Source: CAYFJV01 sp964460605 (lineage in GTDB: Archaea > Nanobdellota > Nanobdellia > Woesearchaeales > GW2011-AR9). Taken from it: a stretch of 18,663 nucleotides of DNA. The stretch lies in contig CAYWPT010000016.1 of assembly GCA_964460605.1 (NCBI GenBank), forward strand, positions 1 to 18,663, in the 5' to 3' direction. The notes beneath the pieces are model-generated. The model saw only the letters and a program-made list of their open reading frames with translations. It did no database searches and was not told the DNA's origin. Each line of letters opens with the position of its first letter. The first letter of the stretch is position 1. The translations under genes and the position numbers were made by a program. Positions 5,762 to 12,477 of the stretch are shown here, piece after piece.

Positions 5762-7693
5762 TTAAATATCCAATTCAGTTACTTCTTTTGCGTGTTTTTC
5801 AATAAACTCACGTCTTGGAGGTACTTCATCACCCATTAAAACGGTAAAAATTTGGTCTGCTTCAATAGCATCTTCTACACTTACTTGTCTAAGCATTCTA
5901 ATAGCAGGGTCCATAGTAGTATCCCAAAGCTGTTGAGGGTCCATTTCCCCTAAACCTTTGTAACGTTGAATTCCTACGTTTTCACCCATAACTGCCATCA
6001 CTTTTTCTTTTTCTTTATCAGTGTAGACATATTCTATCTTTTTACCTTTACTCAATTTGTATAAAGGGGGCATTGCGATGAAGATGTTCCCATTATCTAC
6101 AAGTTCTTTCATATATCTGTAAAAGAATGTTAATAATAAGGTCATAATATGACTACCATCAACATCTGCATCTGTCATAATAATGATCTTTTTGTAGCGT
6201 AACTTTTCATAATTAAATTCTTCACCAATACTACAACCGATTGCAGTGATTAAAGCCATAATTTCTTTGTTTTGTAGTACTTTATGAATTCTTGATTTTT
6301 CTACGTTAAGAATTTTTCCTCTCAATGGTAAAATTGCTTGAAATGATCTATCTCTTCCTTGCTTAGCTGAACCACCTGCTGAATCCCCCTCTACAATGTA
6401 TAATTCACATTTTGTTGGGTCTTTATTAGAACAATCTGCTAGTTTACCAGGTAAACCAGAACCATCAAGAACACTTTTTCTTCGTGTTAATTCTCTTGCT
6501 TTTCTAGCAGCTTCTCTTGCTCTTGCAGCATCTAAGCTTTTTTGAATAATAGTTTTTACAATGTTAGGGTTTTCACCAAAGAAAGTATTCAGTGCTTCAG
6601 TTGTAACACCACTCACAACACTATACACCTCCTTATTTCCTAATTTAGTTTTAGTTTGCCCTTCAAATAAAGGTTCCATAACTTTTACAGAAACTACAGC
6701 AGTTAAACCTTCTTTAATATCATCACCTGTTAATTTTACATCTTTCTTACCCTTAGCTAAATCTTTAGCAAAGTTGTTTAAGACTCTTGTAAGTGAAGCT
6801 TTAAATCCTGCAAGGTGAGTTCCACCTTCAATAGTGTTAATGTTGTTTACAAAACTATAAACATTTTCTTGATAGCTTGAATTATACCTAAAAGCAATTT
6901 CTACATCAATCTCTTCTTTTTCTTTATGATAATAAATCACTGATCCTAAAGGGGTCTTATTCCCATCTAAAAATTGAACAAACTCTTCAATTCCATCATC
7001 ATATTTGAAAGTATTTTTTCTATCTTCATGATCTTCCTCAACGCGTTCATCTAATAGATTTATTGCAACACCTTTGTTCAAAAATGCTAATTCTCTTAAT
7101 CTTTTAGCTAAAATATCGTGATGGAATTCACTCTCTGAGAAAATATCCGGATCTGGTCTAAATCGTACAGTTGTACCTGTCTCTGTAGTCTCACCAGTGA
7201 CTTCAAGTTCATTGAGAGGTTTACCTCTTGAATATTTTTGAGAATGCACTTTTCCATTACGTTTTACAATAACTTGTAATTTTTCTGAAAGAGCGTTTAC
7301 TACTGAAACTCCTACACCGTGGAGTCCACCTGAAACCTTATAAGAACTTTTATCGAATTTTCCACCTGCGTGTAATTTAGTTAAAGCTACTTGCACAGCA
7401 GGAATGCCTAATTTTGGATGCAGGTCTGTTGGAATACCACGCCCATTATCAGTTACAGTTATAGAATTGTCAGGATGAATAAATACTTGAACAGTGTCAC
7501 AATGCCCAGCTAAAGCCTCATCAATAGAGTTGTCTACAATCTCATAAACTAAATGGTGGAATCCCCTAACACTAGTATCCCCTATATACATACCAGGTCT
7601 TTTTCGTACTGCCTCTAGACCTTCTAATACTGTAATATTACTTGCACCATATTGTGCTTTGTTTTCAGATTGCTGTGGCTGATTCTCTCTCAT
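5762..7693 (-). CDS. gyrB: DNA gyrase subunit B
   Basis: 643 residues, the short bacterial-type length. The GHKL ATPase includes EIVDNSIDEAL (51-61, with the Mg-binding Asn55), TDNGRGIP (81-88) and GGLHGVGVSVVNAL (122-135). The transducer domain follows to about 400. The TOPRIM domain has EGDSAGGSAKQGRDR (435-449) and TDADVDGSH (507-515), and the C-terminal part has QRYKGLGEM (576-584). With GyrA it introduces negative supercoils using ATP; gyrA is not in this window. Archaeal gyrases are generally held to come from bacteria. The ATG at 7693 has a rather distant Shine-Dalgarno-like GAGGG (7710-7714 on the complement). It is the first gene of a likely three-gene transcript with the 62-residue ORF and the PUA gene. 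Confidence 0.96.
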   Translation of the reverse strand: MRENQPQQSENKAQYGASNITVLEGLEAVRKRPGMYIGDTSVRGFHHLVYEIVDNSIDEALAGHCDTVQVFIHPDNSITVTDNGRGIPTDLHPKLGIPAVQVALTKLHAGGKFDKSSYKVSGGLHGVGVSVVNALSEKLQVIVKRNGKVHSQKYSRGKPLNELEVTGETTETGTTVRFRPDPDIFSESEFHHDILAKRLRELAFLNKGVAINLLDERVEEDHEDRKNTFKYDDGIEEFVQFLDGNKTPLGSVIYYHKEKEEIDVEIAFRYNSSYQENVYSFVNNINTIEGGTHLAGFKASLTRVLNNFAKDLAKGKKDVKLTGDDIKEGLTAVVSVKVMEPLFEGQTKTKLGNKEVYSVVSGVTTEALNTFFGENPNIVKTIIQKSLDAARAREAARKARELTRRKSVLDGSGLPGKLADCSNKDPTKCELYIVEGDSAGGSAKQGRDRSFQAILPLRGKILNVEKSRIHKVLQNKEIMALITAIGCSIGEEFNYEKLRYKKIIIMTDADVDGSHIMTLLLTFFYRYMKELVDNGNIFIAMPPLYKLSKGKKIEYVYTDKEKEKVMAVMGENVGIQRYKGLGEMDPQQLWDTTMDPAIRMLRQVSVEDAIEADQIFTVLMGDEVPPRREFIEKHAKEVTELDI

Positions 7694-7757
7694 TTTTTTA
7701 AAAATTTATCCCTCTTTTTAGTGTTTGATTTAGTATTTGAAAAAAATATTTTATCGT

Positions 7758-7764
7758 CTATAAA
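7758..7764 (-). promoter_or_regulatory. Candidate TATA box for gyrB
   Basis: Minus strand TTTATAG, predicting a transcript start near 7735 and a leader of about 40 nt that includes GAGGG. A second TATA-like element (CTTTATAAAT, 7790-7799) lies further upstream, close to the end of kae1. Confidence 0.4.
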
Positions 7765-7820
7765 TTAATAGAATTTAGATGAGTCCCCCATTTATAAAGT
7801 TATGGGTTTTAAAGAAGAAA

Positions 7821-8780
7821 CTATACCTCATCAGTACGCCAATGAGGGTCAACTTCCATCACACGTTTTTCATCTCTACGTAGATAACCCTCCCAAGCAA
7901 TCATTGCTCCTTGATCACCTGCTAAAGCCATGGGCACTTTGTAAAAAGTTGCCCCACGATCAAGACACATCTTCTCCAACATTGTGCAAAGTCGTTTATT
8001 TGCTCCAACACCACCAACTAAAATTAATTCCTTCTTTCCGGTCTGTGCTAGAGCTCTTTCAGCTACTTCTGCACATATAGCAAAAGTGGTTTCTTGGAGG
8101 CTAAAACAGAGATCTTCTGTTTTTGTAACTCCTTTCTCAATTAATTGCTGACATTTGCTTAAAAGGCCTGAGAATGACATATCCATTCCCTTTACAGAGT
8201 AAGGTAACTCAATATACTCACCTTTGAGAGCTAATTGTTCAATAGCAGGTCCTGCAGGAAATCCTAAGCCCACTACACGACCAAATTTATCTAACATATT
8301 TCCTAGACCAATGTCTAAAGTTTCGCCAATAACACGATATTTTCCACCATCAAAAACAATTATTTGTGTATTTACTCCAGAGACATACAAGTACACAGGG
8401 TCTTGAGCATTATTTACTATTTTTCCAATACTTAAATGTGCACAACAATGATTAACAGGAACTAATCTTTTAGAATGTTTTTCAGATAATTCTTTTGCAA
8501 TATTGTATCCTTGCCAAAGTGCAGGGTCTAATCCTGGTCCTGCAGAATAAGATATAAAATCAACATCGTCCCAAAATACTTTTGCCTCTTCAAAAGATTT
8601 TTTTTCAACATCTTGCCAAACTTTCTTGTGATGCTCAGCAATTTCATTTGGAATCATTCCTTTATCAGGTGAAGAATAGCTATCTTTAGCATTTGTAAGC
8701 ACTTCTACACTATTTTCACTAGCCTTGATAATCCCAATACCAAAGGTATGTGCAGTGCTTTCTATCCCTACAATAATCAT
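7821..8780 (-). CDS. kae1: tRNA N6-threonylcarbamoyladenosine synthase catalytic subunit Kae1
   Basis: 319 residues, a stand-alone Kae1/TsaD/Qri7 family member of the ASKHA fold with no fused Bud32 kinase. Visible motifs are GIESTAHTFGIGI (5-17), the metal-binding NHCCAHLSIG (110-119, His111 and His115), YVSGVNTQ (132-139), LGNMLDKFGR (159-168), GGVGANKRL (256-264) and ALAGDQGAMIAW (285-296, Asp289 completing the metal site). It transfers threonylcarbamoyl to A37 of ANN-decoding tRNAs, working within the KEOPS complex with Bud32, Cgi121 and Pcc1, none of which is seen here. The family SGGNTQ reads SGVNTQ, a small deviation near the nucleotide site. A TATA box about 26 nt upstream makes the ATG at 8780 leaderless. 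Confidence 0.93.
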   Translation of the reverse strand: MIIVGIESTAHTFGIGIIKASENSVEVLTNAKDSYSSPDKGMIPNEIAEHHKKVWQDVEKKSFEEAKVFWDDVDFISYSAGPGLDPALWQGYNIAKELSEKHSKRLVPVNHCCAHLSIGKIVNNAQDPVYLYVSGVNTQIIVFDGGKYRVIGETLDIGLGNMLDKFGRVVGLGFPAGPAIEQLALKGEYIELPYSVKGMDMSFSGLLSKCQQLIEKGVTKTEDLCFSLQETTFAICAEVAERALAQTGKKELILVGGVGANKRLCTMLEKMCLDRGATFYKVPMALAGDQGAMIAWEGYLRRDEKRVMEVDPHWRTDEV

Positions 8781-8800
8781 AAAAAGAAAGAAAATAGAAT

Positions 8801-8813
8801 GTATTTAAAAAAT
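8801..8813 (-). promoter_or_regulatory. TATA box for kae1
   Basis: Minus strand ATTTTTTAAATAC, with the TTTAAATA core centred about 26 nt upstream of the ATG at 8780. No Shine-Dalgarno sequence lies between, so the mRNA is probably leaderless. Confidence 0.5.
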
Positions 8814-8835
8814 TAAGTGAAAAAAAGAGAGATTA

Positions 8836-9318
8836 TTATTTTCCAGAATCTTCGCTATCAGTATCTTCAGATTCTTCTTCGGATTCTTCTTCGGATTCTT
8901 CTTCTTTTTCTTGGTTATCTCCTTTTTCTTTTAAATCTGGTGTTCCCTCTGGATCTCCAACAATAACCATATCATCATTAGATGAACTTTCTTGAGATTC
9001 AGCCTTCTTAGTATAATAAGCCGCAAGAGACCTACTTATACAAGATTCACTACAAAATTCTCCACCAGAACATCTTTCAATGCAGACCTCAGAAAAACGA
9101 CTCTTAGCTTTTTGAAAATCCGATAAATCTTTATCTAACTTAATTGCTTGACCTGCTAAAGCTTCTTCATTACTACTCACATCTGAAGCAAATATGAAAA
9201 TAAATGAGAATACAACAGCCACAATTACTGCCAATGCAACATACACTGCATGTTTTTCATGATCTTTTTTGGAGACCTTTCCAACACTTTTCTTAGCTCT
9301 CTTTTTAGCTTTAGCCAT
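8836..9318 (-). CDS. Small membrane-anchored protein with paired CX3C motifs and acidic tail
   Basis: 160 residues, family not recognised. Residues 1-22 are strongly basic (Lys/Arg-rich), 24-45 form one hydrophobic membrane segment, and the remainder should face outside. LAGQAIKLD (54-62) follows the anchor. A helical stretch then carries four cysteines at 79, 83, 89 and 93 (C-x3-C-x5-C-x3-C), which suits a disulfide-locked helical hairpin or a metal site. Residues 132-160 are Glu/Ser/Asp-rich with repeated ESEE units. The ATG at 9318 has a clear Shine-Dalgarno sequence (GAGGTG, 9327-9332). The gene lies between rps7 and kae1, after a terminator-like hairpin, so it is probably its own transcription unit. 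The acidic tail could bind cations or basic partners; this is inference. Confidence 0.7.
   Translation of the reverse strand: MAKAKKRAKKSVGKVSKKDHEKHAVYVALAVIVAVVFSFIFIFASDVSSNEEALAGQAIKLDKDLSDFQKAKSRFSEVCIERCSGGEFCSESCISRSLAAYYTKKAESQESSSNDDMVIVGDPEGTPDLKEKGDNQEKEEESEEESEEESEDTDSEDSGK
8870..8905. repeat. Three tandem 12-bp units encoding ESEE
   Basis: GATTCTTCTTCG occurs at 8870-8881 and 8882-8893, and again at 8894-8905 with the last base changed. In frame, each unit encodes Glu-Ser-Glu-Glu in the acidic tail of the membrane-anchored protein. Tandem units of this kind can change copy number by slippage without a frameshift. Confidence 0.8.
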
Positions 9319-9360
9319 TTAATAACACCTCTAATTTATTCAAAGAAGTATTTATGGTTT

Positions 9361-9382
9361 AAAAACTTATCTAAAAGATAAG
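9361..9382 (-). terminator. Hairpin plus T run after rps7
   Basis: On the minus strand CTTATCT, a 3-nt loop, then AGATAAG form a perfect 7-bp stem (9366-9382), followed at once by TTTTT (9361-9365). It lies about 36 nt past the rps7 stop and would end the RNA polymerase/ribosomal-protein transcript. Confidence 0.5.
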
Positions 9383-9417
9383 AATAAAATGTTAAGAAAA
9401 ATAAGATAATAAAAATT

Positions 9418-10017
9418 CTATTTACTTGATGATGCTTGTCTTTCTAAATCTCTTTTCTTACTGATACCAGCACTTTTAGGATTTAGAGTAGCAGCTGAAA
9501 CAATTTCATCAGCTAAAGCATTCACAATAGAAGTTCTTTTGTTAAAAGATTTCACGTAAGCTCCTTGTGTCATATAACGTAGAGCTAAGTCAATTCTTCT
9601 CTGGGGTGCAACTTCAACAGCTTTAGGATATCTTGCTCCTCCATACTCAATAGCGATTACTTCTGCTCTTGGAGCACAGTTTTCTACTGCAGTTACTAAA
9701 ATTTGAATTGGGTTTTTGTTTAACTTTTTCTCAGCGATAGCAAGAGCTTGTTCAACAGCACGTAAAGCATTATTTTTCTTACCAGTGTTGTGTCCAGAAC
9801 TCATAAAGTGTTCTTTTCCCTTGTGACCTGAATTCATCATTTTTGTAGCTAATCTTTCTACAATAGTCACTTGAGATTTATGAAATCTGTTTCCTGCGTA
9901 TCTTGCACCAGTTTTAGGCACAATTCTTGGAGCAATTGTAATGTAGTTTTGTAATCCAGGATCCTCGATTACGATGCCTTCACTACTCCATTTATTGAAA
10001 AATTTAAGTTCAACCAT
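9418..10017 (-). CDS. rps7: Small-subunit ribosomal protein S7 (uS7)
   Basis: 199 residues, normal for archaeal S7. Recognisable parts are NPIQILVTAVENCAPRAEV (101-119), YGGARYPKAVEVAPQRRIDL (124-143, the conserved beta-hairpin region) and the helix ALRYMTQGAY. It nucleates assembly of the 30S head by binding the 3' domain of 16S rRNA and lines the E-site exit channel. The ATG at 10017 comes one base after the S12 stop, so the pair is coupled. In many archaea EF-2 and EF-1alpha genes follow; here the cluster ends with a terminator-like hairpin. Confidence 0.96.
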   Translation of the reverse strand: MVELKFFNKWSSEGIVIEDPGLQNYITIAPRIVPKTGARYAGNRFHKSQVTIVERLATKMMNSGHKGKEHFMSSGHNTGKKNNALRAVEQALAIAEKKLNKNPIQILVTAVENCAPRAEVIAIEYGGARYPKAVEVAPQRRIDLALRYMTQGAYVKSFNKRTSIVNALADEIVSAATLNPKSAGISKKRDLERQASSSK

Positions 10018-10018
10018 T

Positions 10019-10438
10019 TTATCTTCTCGCCTTCTCTAATTTACCACTTAAGAGAGCCTTTAAACTTTGATCATTAACTTTGAGAACTTGCCAACGTACA
10101 CCAGGAATATCTCCTTTAGCACGCCCCATTTTACCGCCAATACACTCAACGATAACTTCATCGTGCTCATTGATTTGTTTCATAGCACCGTCACCAGGCA
10201 TGAAAGCAGTAATTTGTTTACCATTTTTCACTAATTGTACTCTAGCACACTTTCTCATAGCTGAGTTTGGCTGTTTCGCCTCAATTTGTACCTTCTCTAA
10301 TACAATAGCTTTCGCTTGTGATGCGCCCTTTAAAGGGTCGTGTTTGATTCTTAATAATTTGTTCTTTTTCTTGATAGAAGCCGCTCTTCTTTTCTTTAAT
10401 TTCTTAGCTGCTCCCAATCCTTTTGCTTTTTTTGCCAT
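10019..10438 (-). CDS. rps12: Small-subunit ribosomal protein S12 (uS12)
   Basis: 139 residues, near the usual archaeal length. The basic N-terminal tail (GLGAAKKLKKRRAA) is followed by the universal loop KQPNSAMRKCARVQL (54-68) and FMPGDGA, and later GDIPGVRWQVLKVN. It sits at the decoding centre and contacts helices 18, 27 and 44 of 16S rRNA. The ATG at 10438 has a Shine-Dalgarno sequence (AAAGGT) 11 nt upstream. The 98-nt gap from nusA holds a TATA-like element (10521-10530) and a dyad/hairpin (10470-10492) shared with the rpl30e leader, so rps12 may be transcribed from its own promoter as well as from the upstream cluster. Confidence 0.97.
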   Translation of the reverse strand: MAKKAKGLGAAKKLKKRRAASIKKKNKLLRIKHDPLKGASQAKAIVLEKVQIEAKQPNSAMRKCARVQLVKNGKQITAFMPGDGAMKQINEHDEVIVECIGGKMGRAKGDIPGVRWQVLKVNDQSLKALLSGKLEKARR

Positions 10439-10469
10439 ATTAAAAAAATACCTTTATTTTTTATATACA

Positions 10470-10492
10470 AATAATCTTTTTATGATTATTTT
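10470..10492 (-). promoter_or_regulatory. Dyad/hairpin in the rps12 leader (copy 2)
   Basis: Perfect 8-bp inverted repeat AAATAATC / GATTATTT with a 7-nt loop. On the minus strand it is followed by TTTGTATA and, 17 nt after TTTGT, by the end of the AAAGGT ribosome binding site. GTATA lies 8 nt before the left arm. The same arms, loop length and spacing occur before rpl30e. It may be an mRNA leader hairpin or a DNA operator. Confidence 0.6.
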
Positions 10493-10520
10493 GCATGTTT
10501 ATACTTATTTTCTTGCTTTA

Positions 10521-10530
10521 TTTATAAATC
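10521..10530 (-). promoter_or_regulatory. Candidate internal TATA box for rps12
   Basis: ATTTATAAAT, read on the minus strand, predicts a transcript start near 10500, just before the leader hairpin and about 60 nt upstream of the rps12 ATG. It begins a few bases after the nusA stop. Confidence 0.4.
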
Positions 10531-10536
10531 TTAAGA

Positions 10537-10953
10537 TTAAATTATCTTCACTTCCAAATTATAGTATCTTGAGACTATATCATTAAGGAAACGTAGATTC
10601 TTTGCATCGCGACCTATTAATAAACTTTTTGTTTTTCTATTGCTATCTTTTATGATTATTTCGTCTTCTCCAATCCTAATCTCTTCTACTTTTAATGGGT
10701 AAATATACCTTTGCACAAACTGAGTTGGATCTTGGCTAAATTCTACAATCTTAATTCTTCTTGAAAACTTAGCTTGTAGCTTTCTAATATTTTCACCACC
10801 TTTACCAATGGCTTTTCTTAGATTCCCAGGGAAAACAATAACAAATAAAGTTGTTTCATCATCGTAACAATCTTTTACTTTAGCTCTTGTCATCCGCTCA
10901 ACAATACTAGAAAAAGCAAATAGTTCTGGATTTAGTTTAACTCTCTTTGACAT
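10537..10953 (-). CDS. nusA: Transcription elongation factor NusA, archaeal KH-only form
   Basis: 138 residues: two KH domains only, as normal for archaeal NusA-like proteins, without the bacterial N-terminal and S1 domains. KH1 has a proper GxxG loop in AIGKGGENIRKL (48-59). The second loop reads LIGRDAKNLRFL, where the final Gly of GxxG is Ala, so KH2 may bind RNA less tightly. It is expected to bind nascent RNA near RNA polymerase and affect pausing or termination, which fits its place between polymerase and ribosomal-protein genes. A possible weak ribosome binding site (AGGT) lies 7 nt upstream of the ATG at 10953. Confidence 0.9.
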   Translation of the reverse strand: MSKRVKLNPELFAFSSIVERMTRAKVKDCYDDETTLFVIVFPGNLRKAIGKGGENIRKLQAKFSRRIKIVEFSQDPTQFVQRYIYPLKVEEIRIGEDEIIIKDSNRKTKSLLIGRDAKNLRFLNDIVSRYYNLEVKII

Positions 10954-10979
10954 ATGTATACCTATAAATAAAAAAATGA

Positions 10980-11261
10980 TTAATTAGCTACTCCAACAAC
11001 AGCGATGAAATGGTTTTTCTTTGCAAGAACGCCTAATTCTTCATTATCTTGTTCTAAAGCTACAAGTTCAATTTTTGCTAACTTAGTGTAGTGTTCTAAA
11101 TCTGCCACTAAATCAGGGGCCGCATTTTTAGCTAAAAATATTTTAGCTAATTTTCCTTGTTTTAGAAGTTTTAATACTAAGTTTCGACCGATTACAGCTT
11201 TATCACCTTGTAATACCTCTTTTAATTCTTGAATCTTTTGATCTGTTTTCTTTTTTGCCAT
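10980..11261 (-). CDS. rpl30e: Large-subunit ribosomal protein L30e (eL30)
   Basis: 93 residues from the ATG at 11261 (MAKKKTDQK). The frame extends 10 codons further upstream, but AAGGAG sits 9 nt before 11261, which decides the start. The L7Ae/L30e fold shows AVIGRNLVLKLLKQGKLAKIFLAKNAAPDLVADL, then VALEQDNEELG, then a hydrophobic end (FIAVVGV). L30e is a 50S protein of the kink-turn-binding superfamily, and its place between rpoA2 and nusA is conserved in archaea. The leader carries the dyad described at 11283-11318. Confidence 0.93.
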   Translation of the reverse strand: MAKKKTDQKIQELKEVLQGDKAVIGRNLVLKLLKQGKLAKIFLAKNAAPDLVADLEHYTKLAKIELVALEQDNEELGVLAKKNHFIAVVGVAN

Positions 11262-11282
11262 GTTTAAAATCTCCTTGATTTT

Positions 11283-11318
11283 AACACACAAATAATCTTC
11301 CAGTGATTATTTCGTGTT
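11283..11318 (-). promoter_or_regulatory. Dyad/hairpin in the rpl30e leader (copy 1)
   Basis: Core inverted repeat AAATAATC (11290-11297) and GATTATTT (11305-11312) with a 7-nt loop, extended by AACAC/GTGTT (11283-11287, 11314-11318) across a small internal loop: 13 bp in all. It lies between the rpoA2 stop and the AAGGAG of rpl30e. No T run follows, so it does not look like a terminator. Confidence 0.6.
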
Positions 11319-11334
11319 ATCTATACCTTAATTA

Positions 11335-12477
11335 TTATTTTAACTTTGTAACTAAACCTGGTAATCCTGTACCTAAAGGAACAGGTTGGTTAATCATTAC
11401 ATTCTCAACTACTGAGCGTAGCCAATCTTCTTCTCCACTAAGTGATGCACCTACCATATGCTTAATTGGTGTTTCGAAAGAGGATCTTGCAAGTACAGAA
11501 GATTTCTCACTCACTACACCGAAACGTGTAATACCTTTAAGTTCTCCCCCAACACACATAATATCTGCTACAAGCATAATATGTCTAATGTCAATGTCTA
11601 AACCTTGTGATTCAATAACCTTCATTACTTCTTGGATGATAGCTTCACGTACTGCTTCAATTCCAAGAACATTTTGAATTTCATAAAGATCATTACTGGT
11701 TGTTTTGATAGCATCCACTTCAGGCATACTTAAGATATCTTTTAAGTTTGTACCGGAAGTTAAAACAACATATTCTTCTCCACGTTTTACTGGAAGAACT
11801 TGTTTGATACCTTTCATACCATGCACTTTGATCTTTTTCATTTTCTCTTTTAGTGCGTATACTTCTTTAAGATCACTTTTTGCACTTTTAGCCTTTAATG
11901 AAAACCCTTCTTCAGTATCATTTAATTCGAAACCTTTGAATTTAGGTTTAATAGCTTTAAGCATTACTGCTTTTTCAAGTTTCATATCTTCTAAAAGGTG
12001 CTTGTGTAAAGCAATTTTCATCTCTTGTTCTAAAATATTAATAGTTACATCGGAGATTAATTCCTTTAGTAAAGTTTGTTTAATTCTAATAGCAAACTCT
12101 TTTACTTGTTCTAAAGATGAATGTTCTTTTTGTAAGTAAATTTCCATCATTGGTGTTTTGATAGTTTTTCTTGCATCAAAGATTTCGATAATACGCGGAA
12201 GACCCACAGTTACGTTCATCTCAGCTACTCCTGCTGCGTGGAAAGTGTTTAGTGTCATCTGTGTACCTGGTTCCCCAATACTCTCTGCGCTTACTAAGCC
12301 AACACATTCTCCTGCATTTACTTTACTGCTCTCATAAGCATTTGAGATTTTTGCTAAAATTTCAGTAGCATCTTTCTTAGTTACATTAGCAGGTAATTCT
12401 TCTTCTATTTTTTCAATAACAGATACAGGAAGTTGTTCCCTGTAGCCATCAATTAAAGTTGAGATCTCTTTTTTCAT
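11335..12477 (-). CDS. rpoA2: DNA-directed RNA polymerase subunit A'' (Rpo1C)
   Basis: 380 residues, the C-terminal part of the beta'-like largest subunit, carried as a separate gene as is usual in archaea. The trigger-loop region ESIGEPGTQMTLNTFHAAGV (65-84) is followed by AEMNVTVGLPRIIEIFDARK (85-104). Near the C-terminus are DIRHIMLVADIMCVGGEL and ITRFGVVSEKSSVLARSSFE, forming part of the jaw and the end of the active-site channel. The ATG overlaps the rpoA1 stop as ATGA, so both halves are made in a coupled way. No intein or frameshift is seen. Confidence 0.97.
   Translation of the reverse strand: MKKEISTLIDGYREQLPVSVIEKIEEELPANVTKKDATEILAKISNAYESSKVNAGECVGLVSAESIGEPGTQMTLNTFHAAGVAEMNVTVGLPRIIEIFDARKTIKTPMMEIYLQKEHSSLEQVKEFAIRIKQTLLKELISDVTINILEQEMKIALHKHLLEDMKLEKAVMLKAIKPKFKGFELNDTEEGFSLKAKSAKSDLKEVYALKEKMKKIKVHGMKGIKQVLPVKRGEEYVVLTSGTNLKDILSMPEVDAIKTTSNDLYEIQNVLGIEAVREAIIQEVMKVIESQGLDIDIRHIMLVADIMCVGGELKGITRFGVVSEKSSVLARSSFETPIKHMVGASLSGEEDWLRSVVENVMINQPVPLGTGLPGLVTKLK

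Noticed and set aside
7802..8080. Open frame on the plus strand preceded by a TATA-like TTTATAA
   Set aside because: It lies almost wholly antisense to the well-supported kae1 gene and its protein has no family features; the TATA-like element serves gyrB better on the other strand.
8870..8905. Short tandem units as a possible CRISPR or recombination array
   Set aside because: Units are directly abutting 12-mers without spacers, in frame in a coding region, and encode an acidic repeat.
10080..10586. 168-codon open frame on the plus strand across rps12
   Set aside because: Antisense shadow of rps12 produced by its codon bias; the translation is low-complexity hydrophobic and spans the hairpin region.
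11290..11312. Kink-turn in the rpl30e leader, for autoregulation by L30e
   Set aside because: The loop ACTGGAA with its AT-rich arms lacks the three-nucleotide bulge and tandem G-A pairs of a kink-turn.
11283..11318. rpoA2 terminator reading of the hairpin
   Set aside because: No T run follows the stem on the minus strand and a copy stands at the same distance from the rps12 ribosome binding site, so a leader element fits better.
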